A stretch of 64,000 nt of DNA from Microplitis mediator (Eukaryota > Arthropoda > Insecta > Hymenoptera > Braconidae): assembly GCF_029852145.1 (NCBI RefSeq), contig NC_079971.1:8921697-8985696 (forward strand), read 5' to 3'. Position 1 is the stretch's first letter, and each line of letters starts with the position of its first letter. Position numbers and translations under genes: made by a program. Below the pieces are notes generated by a model that was not told the origin of the DNA, ran no database searches, and worked only from the letters and a program-made list of their open reading frames with translations. Shown one piece after another: positions 51,652 to 61,764 of this stretch.

Positions 51652-51822
51652 ATGCCACAGTGTGACCCTGGTTGGGATAACTTCACGGATGATCAAAACG
51701 ACGATCTGCACATTAACAGCAATGGACAGGTTGATACTTAAAATTATGACCCGTCTGAGAATAAAATAATTGATGTAGCCGATTCACTCTCCAAAAGGTT
51801 AGAGAAAGCAACTACAGTGTAA
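51652..51822 (+). pseudogene. Short coding-like fragment with one in-frame stop
   Basis: From ATG at 51652 one frame reads 29 codons of acidic, Asn/Asp-rich peptide ('CDPGWDNFTDDQNDD'), meets TAA at 51739, then continues in the same frame for 26 codons ('DVADSLSKRLEKATTV') to TAA at 51820. Codon use is more balanced than in the surroundings. It could be a pseudogene piece; I do not recognise the family and chance is not excluded. Confidence 0.25.
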
Positions 51823-52159
51823 CCCAGAAGATTTTACCAGTAATTACTCAGTTACCCAAGTTAGTGCAATCACGTTATCTTTCAAATGTATTAAATGGTA
51901 CACAATGAATAATATATCGTGATTGGTTCATGTTTAAAAGGTAAACATTATTTGTTGTTTCCCATACATAAACCAATATCGTAACACACTAAGACTTACT
52001 TGATTTGACTCATTTGAAAAATGATATTTTGTATAGTTTATTGCTGAAAAATATTCAATTTACCCAATTTCGGAAGTTGTGATACAGGGATTTGTTATTT
52101 TTAGAATCTACTTCAAGAAACTGCTAGATCATATTTTTTATAAGATTAATTTGTATTTT

Positions 52160-52715
52160 TAACTTTTCGCTAAGAAAATTAAAGATTTTCGAAAAATCTG
52201 TTATTGTTTTCACCCCGATTTTCGAAATTCAAGTTCTCATCAGATGTCGACGTTTTAAGGACCTAGGAAGCTATTCTGACTATTTTCAGAATGATGTCCG
52301 AGTGTCTGTCTGCCTGTCTGCCTGTCTGTCTGTCTGTCTGTATGTGTGTGTGTGTGTGTGGGTGGGTGTCGATGTGTGTGTATGTTGGTGGGTGTGTACG
52401 TGTATGTATGTGTGTGTATGTAAACTCTTTGTAACTTTTTACTAATAAACCGATTTAGATGATTAGGGCGGCAATCGAAAAAGCTTGTTGGCTATCAACT
52501 TCCTTAAAAATTTCAGATCATTTGATCAAATAGACTCGAATTACGGAAAAAAAAATTTTTTTTTTTTTAGTTTTTTATTGATTTTTCAGAAACTATTTGT
52601 ACGATCGACTCCAAAATCTGATCAGCTCTAGGACTGGATAAGATTCGTCGATTGCCACGTTAGCCATCAAAATCGGTTAATTCGTTCGCGAGATATCGTA
52701 GGAGGAAGAAGTGCT
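52160..52715 (-). repeat. Dispersed repeat family R, copy 5 (uninterrupted site)
   Basis: Inverted relative to the other copies, starting at the CGCTAAGAAAATT end. It contains CTTCCTAGGTCC, a TG/TCTG microsatellite (52290-52420), GATTAGGGCGGCAATCG without any MITE, and GATATCG. It supplies the empty site for the insertion at 11074-11407. Confidence 0.7.
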
Positions 52716-53845
52716 AATATATATATATATTGTTAAGTCAAATTTATAAGTGGTGGTGATTTTCTCCGGGAGTCCTTGCTGCGATCCGATTTCATCGTCT
52801 TTCAGGATGAAATTATTACCGTAAAGCGTATCGCTGTTTTTACCAGGGGTCTAGATTTTACCTGCTATTTCATTATTATAAAAAAACCTTAAATAAATTA
52901 AATGAATCAAGGGAAATTTATATTTATATACGGGGAAAACTTGGGTAAATAAATACAATTAATAAGATAACACCCGAATCTACTTTTTATTCATTTTACT
53001 TTCTCCAGCCCCGTAGAAATTAAGTTTTCTTTTTCCAGCCGCGTGTCCGGTCAGCGACGGAGGGATTTGCGTACCCAGAGTGCATGCCAGCAAGATAAAA
53101 TTTCATATTTTCAAAATATAATCAAGTAATTAATAATAAGTTAAGTCTTAACTAAATGAATTTTAACGATAATATAATAGTACTTTATCTATCGAGTGCG
53201 AGCGTCTTAGACTCGATTGTACTAGATAAATACATTAGTTTTTGTGACAGATATTTGCAATTTACTACATTTAGTGCCTATAAATGGCAGGTTATAAATC
53301 CGTGTTAATTTATTTGGTAAGATTGTTTTGAGTATTTGTTGAAAATTAGAGAGAAGTCGGTAAGTGGACGAATTAAAATAATAATAAATTTTGTCACAAG
53401 ATGGCTCGTTAAGTTACTTCGATATTTTCTGGTCGTTTGCTATCGCACATGTAACCAAAAAATATTTTTTGATCCGATGATAACGTCACTATTAGAACGA
53501 TTTGGTATCTTTTTTACCAGCTGTATCTTATCTAATATTTTTAGCTGCCGGCTATAGGCGCTAAATGTCGTAATTTCAAGTGTCTGGCACAAAAATATGT
53601 AAGTATACTAATAATATTTAAATCGTGGATTAAGAATCTCGGGTTGAAGAACTGACCTTCCAAAATTAGTTCAACTCAAGTAAAAATGAACAAGGGTCGC
53701 CTTCGTTTCAAACTAAGAGCGAGCTGGCGAAAAATTAGGACAGTGCTGAAAATTTTAAAAAAATCTCCCTTCCATTCTGGCTGCCAGGTGGCATTTTTAT
53801 CAATTTGAAATCTTCAAGAGCTCTACAAAATATCTTTTGCTGAGT
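52716..53845. other. Unassigned sequence, possibly LTR-derived
   Basis: TGTTAAGTCAAATTTATAAG begins GC-mixed sequence with polypurine and CCAGCC phrases, but I could not find a matching end or a coding remnant. Short frames are not supported. Confidence 0.25.
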
Positions 53846-54034
53846 AATAGTATATTACACACCTAGGGAAGTAAAGTAAGAAATGTCTCAGATCACATGA
53901 AATTGAAACATGTGATCCGAGGCTTTCTTAAAGAAATAGTGTATACTATTTTTCTCCTCGACAGAGGCGGAAAGCGGCAACTTCGTTTTGCACAGCGGGA
54001 CGAAAGTTGCACTTTCCGCCCAGAGGTGAGAAAA
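53846..54034 (-). repeat. Dispersed repeat with internal palindrome (copy 2)
   Basis: Inverted, diverged copy of 42894-43114, with CACCTAGGGAAGTAAAGTAA, the CAGATCACATG palindrome, GCGGAAAGCGGCAACTTCG and CGCCCAGAGGTGAGAA in reverse order. Confidence 0.65.
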
Positions 54035-54793
54035 AATATCATTTTTGACTTGAATAGTTAATTACTTCGCAACCAACAATCGGATAGGGAATAGAAGTAC
54101 AGTTTTAAAAATTAAGATCTATCTTTTCCAAGCTATGTTTTTTCTTACCCTAGCGAATTTGTTTATACAGAAAATTTACGTTTATTTTGGGTTAATTTCC
54201 GGTATAAGCAAAATAACAAACCCATTTTGAAACAATGTGAAAGCGGTCCTGGCATAGTGTTCTGATGTCTTAGGGTTCACTTGAGGGCGCGCGCGCCCTC
54301 TACACCAGGAAAAGAAAACATACATACACTTTTGTTTTGGAGGTGGAATAATCTCATAAAAGACACTGGACAACAGAAGAGCTGGAGATGTTCTACCAGT
54401 AGTGTGAGATTCTTACTCCCCAAAAAACCTCCTCTCTTACGCCCTCGCATCGAGGCGATCGGGCTGGAACCGCTTTTGCATTACTTCGGCCCGATCCTGG
54501 CTCATGCTCTCCTTTGCTTGCTTACGTTTTGTTTGCTATTCGTAGCTCATCCTCTTCCTTTTTTGTGTAGAGCACATACTTTTCAAATCCAGCTACTGCG
54601 TTCCAGTGCTATTTCGTCTTCAGTATGAATGGGGCGATTACCATGCTAGATGGTTTTTAAAACTATCTCTGTTTCATGAGAACCGCCATTTTGGTTTTAT
54701 GTGCAGCCAACTCCAGACCATGATCTTTAAGCCAATTATACATTCTGCCGACTACCTTCTCTATTTTATGCCGTCTTTGTGCTTTATTTTTTG

Positions 54794-55293
54794 CTAGTAC
54801 CAGTGCTGCAATATTATCAGCGAAACCTTCGAGAAATGTTTCCTTGGGAGTACGCAGTCGGAGTAGCTCATCATAGCATGCGTTCCAATAGTCTGGGCCG
54901 AGAGTTGAGCCTTGGGGTACATCAACTGTGATATTCCCCGTTCGCTGACCTTTGGAAGTGCTATACTCAAGGTACCTTTCATCAAAATAGTCACTACCTA
55001 TACTCTGTATATACTCTTCAACATTGAAATCTTCTTCTAAGGCGTCTACGATATCATTTTAACCGATGGAGTTAAAAGCGTTTTTGACGTACGTGTGGAC
55101 AATATTGCGCACAATATTCGATGACTGCACTGGGCACACCATCTGGGCCAGTCGCCTTGCCACTTCTCAATGACTTTACCGCCTTCTGCAGCTCTTGTAG
55201 AGTAAGGATCGGTATTTCGTCACTTGGCATAAAGATTTTCGACCTTCTATCTGGGTGTTTAGGGAACAAGTCGTTAATTATATTTTCCTTCAT
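54794..55293 (-). pseudogene. R1-like reverse transcriptase, broken
   Basis: Two frames are needed: 55293-55072 with the 'GKATGPDGVP' block, then 55080-54640 with 'PQGSTLGP' and 'FLEGFADN' (54813-54824). The catalytic box reads FADN where active enzymes have FADD, so the second aspartate of the pair is lost. Not functional as it stands. Confidence 0.7.
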
Positions 55294-56559
55294 TCACGGT
55301 TCTTTAAGAGCTTTTGGCGTCAGTTTGCTGATGCGTTTGGTGATGATTCGATAGACTTTACCCAACGGGTCACCGTCCAGTTATGCACATCATTCCTTTC
55401 AGTGCATGGCTGTGCTAGATTTTATTGCAGTATTTAAGTCTTTTCTTGCAGCCTTGTACAGAAAGTTGGAGTTGTCGTCTATCCATTGAAGCAGGTGTTT
55501 GTTGGCTCTTATTGCTTTCTAGCTGTAGCTAAAGGCAAGCTTTTCTGAGCTCAGCTATTTCCTGTGTCTACCAATAAATAAGATTTCGGGTATAATGCGT
55601 CAGCTTTTTTGGCATAGCTTCTTCATAGACCCTCCTGTTGGCCTCTACTATTTTCCCAGCGAAATTTTTGACTTCAGCTTTCGAGCCTGGTGCACACTTT
55701 CTCGTAAGTAATGGCCACTCTTCCACTGCCAATATTAATCATTTTTCCTTGTTAAATTTATTAGGGGGTTGGCCCAAAAGCAGGTATAGGGTTTTCTTGC
55801 TTTTCATTTCCATGTCTAAAAATGATAAATGGGTGGTCTCTGGCATTGTAATCTTCTAAGGCTTTTCATTCGTTGGTGTTGTTTGTCACTCCAGATGTCA
55901 ACAGTGTTAGGTCGATGATTGTTTCACGGTAACCCGGTATTTGGAATGTCGAGATGGCCTCGTGTTAAGAATGATCAGGTATAGCCTAGCTGCCATGTTG
56001 GTAACTTTATTGCCTCTGGTACCACTCCAGTCTATTTTTTATTCTGTTGACTCAGCATTAAAGTCCCGTGCTATAATTATTTCGCAGTTTAGACTTCTGA
56101 CAGTATCTTAGATGCCAGTGAGTTTCTGGCAGAAAACTGATGTTTTTATTAGGGAACAGGTAGCAACAGACATAGAAGGCATTCAAGGATTTAATCCATA
56201 CAAAATCCTTTCCACACCCACTATCGAGAATGGGCACAGCTGTGGGGTTTGATACTTAAATAGCTGCAGTCCTTGTGAAATCCGGAAACCAGATGCTGTT
56301 TCGAATTCCTAGATATTGATCACAGATGATGCAAATATCTCTATTACGCTCGTGTGCAAGCTGGAACAAGAGATGATGTACAGTTCAGTTTCTACGCAGA
56401 TTCTCTTGGAGTATATTAATCATTTCAGCTATTTGCTAGCTTCCTCCAACGGCTTAAGAAACACTACATGTGCCTGAGCCAACAATGTGCTTAGAAATAA
56501 CGTCTCTATTCTCTGTATACCAATAACACCATGGTTTTGAGGGGCAGGTCGCCATTAAG

Positions 56560-56700
56560 TGATTGTTTAAGCCTCATTTGAAGCACACTTTACTGCTGTC
56601 TGGACCCTTACATCTAATTGACAGGTGGTCAACGTTAAGGCACTTGGAACAACGCAATACTTTCACCCTCTGCTGCACCCAACTTTCATCTTGCAGTTTA
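56560..56700 (-). pseudogene. R1-like ORF1 zinc-knuckle region, broken
   Basis: 'CSKCLNVDHLSIRC' (Cys-x2-Cys-x4-His-x4-Cys) at about 56610-56651 is intact. The following knuckle starts 'CFK', then its second cysteine codon is TGA (56574-56576), and 'GLNNHLMATC' completes the spacing. Nucleic-acid binding by ORF1 protein is the known family role. Confidence 0.65.
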
Positions 56701-56986
56701 CTCAACTTGTACTTTAATGCGTGCTGTCATAAGTAGTTGCCGAACGAGACTTCCTTTAAGCTCCACGATGGCAATTCGTTGCCCCTACTACTTTTTTTTT
56801 TGTAAATCGAACACTACTTCCGGTCGTGCATTCCAGGCCCCGAATTTCCATGGTTATCTCTAGGGTAAGGTGTTTAACGACACCGGTATTTCTTATACTT
56901 CTATGATTGCTTTACTGAAGTGCCCTCAATCCTTAGACTTACTGTCGAGCTGAAGTAAGACGTATCTTCAGCCGTTTTTTGACTGC

Positions 56987-58060
56987 TTGTATTTTAGAAC
57001 CAAGGTCATCTGGTCTGATTTTTGCCTTTATATCTTAAAAATGTTTTATAGTTGTTTTTGGGATCGTCAAATGCCCAACCCTGGGGAATTTTTTCATTTT
57101 AGGTTTGACGGTGCAATTCGGTCAGAAGAAAAATACACTTTCTTCGAATTTGAAATCACCTACTGTTTCGTTGAGATCTCTGCTCAGCCTGTTGGTCTCC
57201 TTTTGGTCCTTAAAGGTCAAAAGGTCAAAGTCAGGCCGCCTCAAAATGAACAACCCTTGGAGATGGGTAGTGGCCGTGGGCTTTGGAAAAACCAATTATA
57301 TAAGGGTTTCCTTAATTTCAATTCAATCAGGTGCACAAACTCTGTTTTAACTTTTTTACTTCTCATTTATTTAGGTAATGAAATTAACCCACACTACGAA
57401 ATTGTTTTTACTTATAGTAACGAAACTTGAATCAATGTGAATTTTTAAGTAGGTCCATCGAACCGTTTTTCTGGAGTAATCGATCAAAGTTTCGCAAAAC
57501 AATTAGAAAAACACGTTTTTTTTTAATTGTGTAATCATCGGCAAAATGAAAAAATAATTTTTTTTTACTTTTTTTCTAGTTTTGCATTAATTACTCAGTG
57601 AATGTGAGGAAAAAAATGAACTTCCAAACAATGTCAAAAAAAAAAAATTTCGAACACACAATGAAGTCCAATTTTTTTTTGACATGTTACGTTCCCGTAA
57701 TATTTATCAATTAAATATACATAACTAATTCATGAATAAATTATGAGCTGTTTGACGGAAATACTGCTGATAAGCATTTTCAAAACGTCGACGCTGTGCA
57801 TTTGTAGACAAAACAAAGTGTCTACGTCGATGAGGATTAGACTGTTTCGACGTTTCTATAAGTATCCTGAGATGCAATATTGTAATAATTTTTTTGATAC
57901 GTAATTATACAGTGATTGAAGAAAATTAGTCAGTAGGAGGACTTAGCAGAGACTAGTACTCTGCTAAATCCGAATCTAGCAGTCTGCTTTTTACAGTCCA
58001 ATAATTATAAAATAAACCGATGACTAATTCGTATTAATTTAACCATATTTTAGAGTGCCA
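56987..58060. other. Unassigned sequence between retrotransposons
   Basis: The 147-codon frame at 56987-57430 overlaps another frame, has no recognisable motif, and its right end runs into dispersed repeat (CGATCAAAGTTTCGCAAAAC at about 57480, as in 19010-19040). I do not call it a gene. Confidence 0.3.
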
Positions 58061-58295
58061 ATTGGCACCCTAATGTTTTCACCTACACTATGATCTATAC
58101 ATGCTCTATTAATACCCAGGGACAAGCGCTTACTAGCAGTTCTTCCCTGTCCTATAACCCAGAGCGCTCAACAACAGTTCGAGTTTCCTGATGAATCTGT
58201 TACCATTCACCTGCTATGATAAGAATGATTATCTGGAGTTGGAATCGGCATCAAAAATATTTTTAAATCCCGAAAATAAGATAAATAAATGAATA

Positions 58296-58366
58296 TCAAA
58301 TAATCGACGACCTGACGCACCTGGGTTCTATCAATACCCTAACGACTTTAACCTGGTAATTAAAAA
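58296..58366 (-). repeat. Left member of inverted repeat flanking copia
   Basis: On the minus strand it reads ACCAGGTTAAAGTCGTTAGG then CCCAGGTGCGTCAG; a similar sequence lies in plus orientation at 63215-63285. They bracket the copia element in opposite orientation. Confidence 0.55.
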
Positions 58367-58438
58367 TTATTCTGTACAATGAATGGAAAAGCCAGAATGT
58401 AACAAACATTTTTTTGAAATTATATTTTGATCAGTTAG

Positions 58439-58604
58439 TACGTTTAACTTGTTTTTCAGCACTATTTTCGTTCCGATGACGTTCTTGTCTGCTAGTCTGG
58501 GCACGATTTCCCAGGTTCCATGCTCTAAGTGTGATTTCACTTCCTTGATGATTGCTTGCATCCACTGGTCAGCGTCTAGTCCGTCTAGAGCGTCGTTCAT
58601 TTAC
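58439..58604 (-). pseudogene. Duplicated copia RT segment
   Basis: About 165 bp nearly identical to 59567-59726 ('MNDALDGLDADQWMQAI' and on). It is joined at 58604 directly to the first 64 bp of a 3' LTR. In this copy an A run has five A; the main copy has six and is frameshifted. Confidence 0.75.
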
Positions 58605-58668
58605 ACATAGTGCACACCTGCGCACAATGTTCATTAGCGACCACGTAGGCATTGCCAAATATCCAACA
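58605..58668 (-). mobile_element. Truncated copia 3' LTR with polypurine tract
   Basis: On the minus strand GAGAGGGGG (polypurine tract, 58669-58677) is followed by TGTTGGATATTTGGC, the start of the LTR as at 62820. Only 64 of about 220 bp are present before the sequence jumps to internal RT sequence. Confidence 0.8.
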
Positions 58669-58819
58669 CCCCCTCTCAATGCCTGCATGAACTGACATAT
58701 CAGTCCCCGGTTCTCGCAATTTCGAGAATGTTTAATGAACTACAGCTAGGTACATCAATGACCCAACCAATTCTCGATAAGGATATTTCTTGGTGAATTT
58801 TTCGGGTTTGTGCTTCCTT

Positions 58820-59559
58820 CTATAGGTTTGTTTCTGGACTTGCTAGTGTATTTGTAGTGTTACAGCTGTTCATTTGAAATTTGCGCAATATTTTGTGCAC
58901 GTATCTTTTCTGACACAGCTTTATCCCACCTTCTCGATCAATGTCAATGCCGAGACAACATCTGGCTTCGCCGAGATCAGTTAATTTCAATTCTTCATTT
59001 AATTTGTTCTTCACGGCTTTTAATAGATCGTTGTTGTTGGTTATCGCTAGCATGTCGTTGACATAAATAGCGATAATGATTATGCTTCCTTGATGAATCA
59101 TCTTGAAAACACATGGATCCGACGATAGTGGTTGAAATTCGTTTCTTTCAATATACCTTGCAGATGGTTATACCACCTTTTACCTGACTGTTTTAGTCCT
59201 TATATTGCTTTTCTTAATCTGCATACATGGTTTTCCTGCCTTAATGCTTCTTGCATTTTTAGTGCTGCCTTTTGTATTTCTGAGCCACGCCTTTCACTGC
59301 GTACGATCTCATCCACGGCTTTAGCTAGGCATTCTGGTAATTCCATGTATAATTCCTCTTCGACATCGCTGTTGAGGTACGCTGTTTTCACGTCCCATTG
59401 TTGGACTTTTGCTTGCAATTCAACGGCAATCGCCATCAATAGTCTGACGGATTCTAGCCTGGCTACGGGCGCAAATGTTTCGTGATAATCAAATTCTGGT
59501 CGTTGGGTAAAACCTCTCGCAACTATACGTGCCTTTCTACGTTCGATGTTACCGTCCAC
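58820..59559 (-). pseudogene. copia reverse transcriptase C-terminal parts
   Basis: 59559-59200 carries 'RRKARIVARGFTQR', 'YHETFAPVARLESVR' and 'WDVKTAYLNSDVEEE', the standard copia RT opening. 59101-58820 carries the catalytic box as 'YVND' followed by 'LTDLGEARCCLGIDI'. YVDD is usual, so the first aspartate of the pair is replaced by asparagine. A frame change lies between the two parts. Confidence 0.8.
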
Positions 59560-60688
59560 GTTTAACTTGTTTTTTCAGCACTATTTTCGTTCCGATGACG
59601 TTCTTGTCTGCTAGTCTGGGCACGATTTCCCAGTTTCCATGCTCTAAGTGTGATTTCACTTCCTTGATGATTGCTTGCATCCACTGGTCAGCGTCTAGTC
59701 CGTCTAGAGCGTCGTTCATTTGCACATCCGTGTTAAGTGCCATCTGTTCGATGATATTCGTCATCTCATCGTCGCTTTCCTCTTGGCTGTCTGAGTTTTT
59801 TGGCCCTCTAAGTCTCTTTTCACCCTGAATCAATGACGAGTCTAGTGGCATCTTCTGATCACGGACAATTTCTTCATCGAATACGTTGTCCTCGTTGTCT
59901 CTTAATTTCTCTGATTCAACGTTGGATGGACTGTCAATCCTGTATACTTCCTGTGGTCTACCACGACTTCCTGATCTTGCTATTTTGGGTCTTCCTGACA
60001 GTCTTCTAGGTATTATGATCGCCGTGTCGGCCTCGTTTTCTGTTTCCCCCTCTTCGTCATCATTCTCCTCACCGAATGGGGTCAAGTTAACGTCTACATA
60101 GGTTTCAACTTCAGATGCTTTCTGCGTCGCCTTTTGTATTTGATTTTTCTGGAGCTTGTCTCTTTTGGGTCCTTCCAACGGGTCCATGTAGTCCTTCGCT
60201 GGCTTTAAATTTTTGTCGAAACGCACGTCGCGGGTTGCCGACATCTTTCCACTGACCAGACGTACCCTGTACGCCTTTGAATGTTGATCATAACCAACCA
60301 AGCGCCCTGCGCTGGCTTTTGGGTCCAATTCGCCGCACCCCACGCCCTTGTCTAGGACGCATGCCCTCGCGCTGAACACTTTCAGGTGTCTTAAGTCCGG
60401 TCTTTTTCCATACCAAACTTCGTATGGTGTGTTTCCACCGATACACCTACTTGGGCAGCAATATCTCAAGTAATTGGCTGTGGCCACCGCTTCTGTCCAA
60501 TATGATTGAGATAGTCCTGCCTCAATCAACATGCACCTTGCTGTGTCCAGTAGCGTTCTATTTTTTCTCTCCACTACTCCATTCTGTTGGGGCGTATACA
60601 GCGCCGACAATCTCCTCTGGATCCCTTCGCGATTCAAATATTCATCGAACTCTGTATTGCAGTACTCACGGCCATTGTCTGTCTGCAA
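59549..60688 (-). pseudogene. copia integrase C-terminal half and start of RT
   Basis: 379 codons. It opens with 'TDNGREYCNTEFDEYL' (second catalytic aspartate) and 'PQQNGVVERKNRTLLD' (catalytic glutamate), then the insert-rich linker with many acidic residues, then 'DALDGLDADQWMQAI'. It ends at a +1 A insertion in an A run near 59565 that breaks into RT. Confidence 0.85.
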
Positions 60689-61000
60689 GAATTTTACTCT
60701 TTGGCCAGTAAAAGTTTCGACAACATTTTTATATTCTTTAAACTAGTCTAGTACCCCACCTTTATTTTTTACGAAGTAGACCTCACACCACGTGCTGTGG
60801 TCATCGGTGAACGTCACCATGTACTTGGCTCCTCCGTTTGAATTTACCCTCATGGGCCCGCAGACGTCTAAATGCACTATTTCTAACGGCAATTTGCTCC
60901 TGTCGACTCTCTCCGTGTATGGTCTAGCTGACAGCTTCCCGCGGCAGCAAACGTCGCATACGCCGATGTTTCCTTTTTATAGTAGATCGATTCCAGTCAC
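60689..61000 (-). pseudogene. copia integrase N-terminal half, interrupted by stops
   Basis: Minus-strand reading shows the zinc-binding 'CDVCCRGKLS' and the first catalytic aspartate in 'IVHLDVCGPM'. A TAG near 60750 separates it from the downstream frame, and another stop lies near 60978. Confidence 0.7.
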
Positions 61001-61318
61001 CAGTTGCTCCTCAAACAGTTCTCTTACTCCGTTTTGGTATATGTGACCCAATCTCCTGTGCCAGAGATTTAGTGGACTCTCAGTTGCTTCGTCGGATATC
61101 GATGGCCTTTCTGAGGTCTCTGTACCTGTTCGAGTAACGACTCGGGTTTGTTCGCTTTTACTTTCTCGAATAAAATAGAGATCTCCTATTCGATCAGCAA
61201 CTAGGATTCTTTTGCCTTCGAGGTCTTTTACCGTCGCCGCTTTGTCGTCAAAAATTACCTTATTGCCTTTATCTGTAATTTTTGATACCGACACTAAATT
61301 TGTTCGTAGACTAGGCAC
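60977..61318 (-). pseudogene. copia GAG-pre-integrase domain
   Basis: Contains 'PSLRTNLVSVSKI' and the hallmark 'LWHRRLGH' near residues 86-93. It directly abuts the MITE at 61319; the protease-side frame resumes at 61469. Confidence 0.85.
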
Positions 61319-61468
61319 CCCTGATTAAAACAATCGATTTAAAGGGATTTGCAATGTTAAATGCCCATAAGAAGAGAGATTCAAAAATATTCAAGGTATT
61401 TAAAAATATTAAAAAGGATTGAAAAAAATTTTTTTTGAATCCCTTTAAATCGATTTTTTTAATCAGAG
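61319..61468. mobile_element. 150-bp MITE, CCCTGATTAAA ends, AC duplication, inside copia
   Basis: CCCTGATTAAAACAATCGAT at the left and an inverted ATCGATTTTTTTAATCAGAG at the right; AC flanks (61317-61318, 61469-61470). The same size and interior as 15269-15418. Leaving out the element and one AC makes the copia frame continuous across the site. Confidence 0.9.
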
Positions 61469-61665
61469 ACATATAGTGTATTATAAAAATTTGCTGACTC
61501 ACGCATTCCACCACTAATGGCTATCTTAGCCACGCCCTTAACTTTTGCTGTTGTTGCAACGTCTGTCGCTAATTTCAATATTGAATCGCACGCTGTTTTG
61601 TCTATTAGTAAGGTTTCATCGCCACACATATGTATCGTACATCCGTTTTCCAGACACCACTTCAA
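61459..61665 (-). pseudogene. copia protease segment
   Basis: 'WCLENGCTIHMC' stands where active copia proteases have an Asp-Ser-Gly active site; here it is Glu-Asn-Gly, so the catalytic aspartate is gone. The rest (AKVKGVAKIAI, 'NTLYV') follows family order. The frame continues into the MITE. Confidence 0.75.
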
Positions 61666-61764
61666 TTTCGGCTGACCCAGGATTTTACTAGCTTCCTCTC
61701 TGGTCTGTGCTTGTCCATAAAAATCTTCGGTTGTACTAATTGACGCTCGCGATGAACTTCCGCC

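Larger units (their letters stand above)
54640..56980 (-). mobile_element. Decayed R1-like non-LTR retrotransposon
   Basis: Reading on the minus strand: ORF1-type CCHC zinc knuckles near 56570-56655; endonuclease remnants near 55880-56080 ('ARDFNAES' and, downstream, 'ETIIDLTLL'); then a reverse transcriptase. The RT opening block 'AVKSLRSGKATGPDGVPSAV' lies near 55130-55200, 'PQGSTLGPDYW' near 54905 and the catalytic box near 54813. The order ORF1, endonuclease, RT and the motif wording fit the R1/TRAS group. Stops and frameshifts are frequent and the 3' part after the RT is not recognisable. Confidence 0.7.

Noticed and set aside
56987..57430. 147-codon frame between the two retrotransposons
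   Set aside because: No domain, overlaps another frame, and runs into dispersed repeat; could still be checked by blastp.
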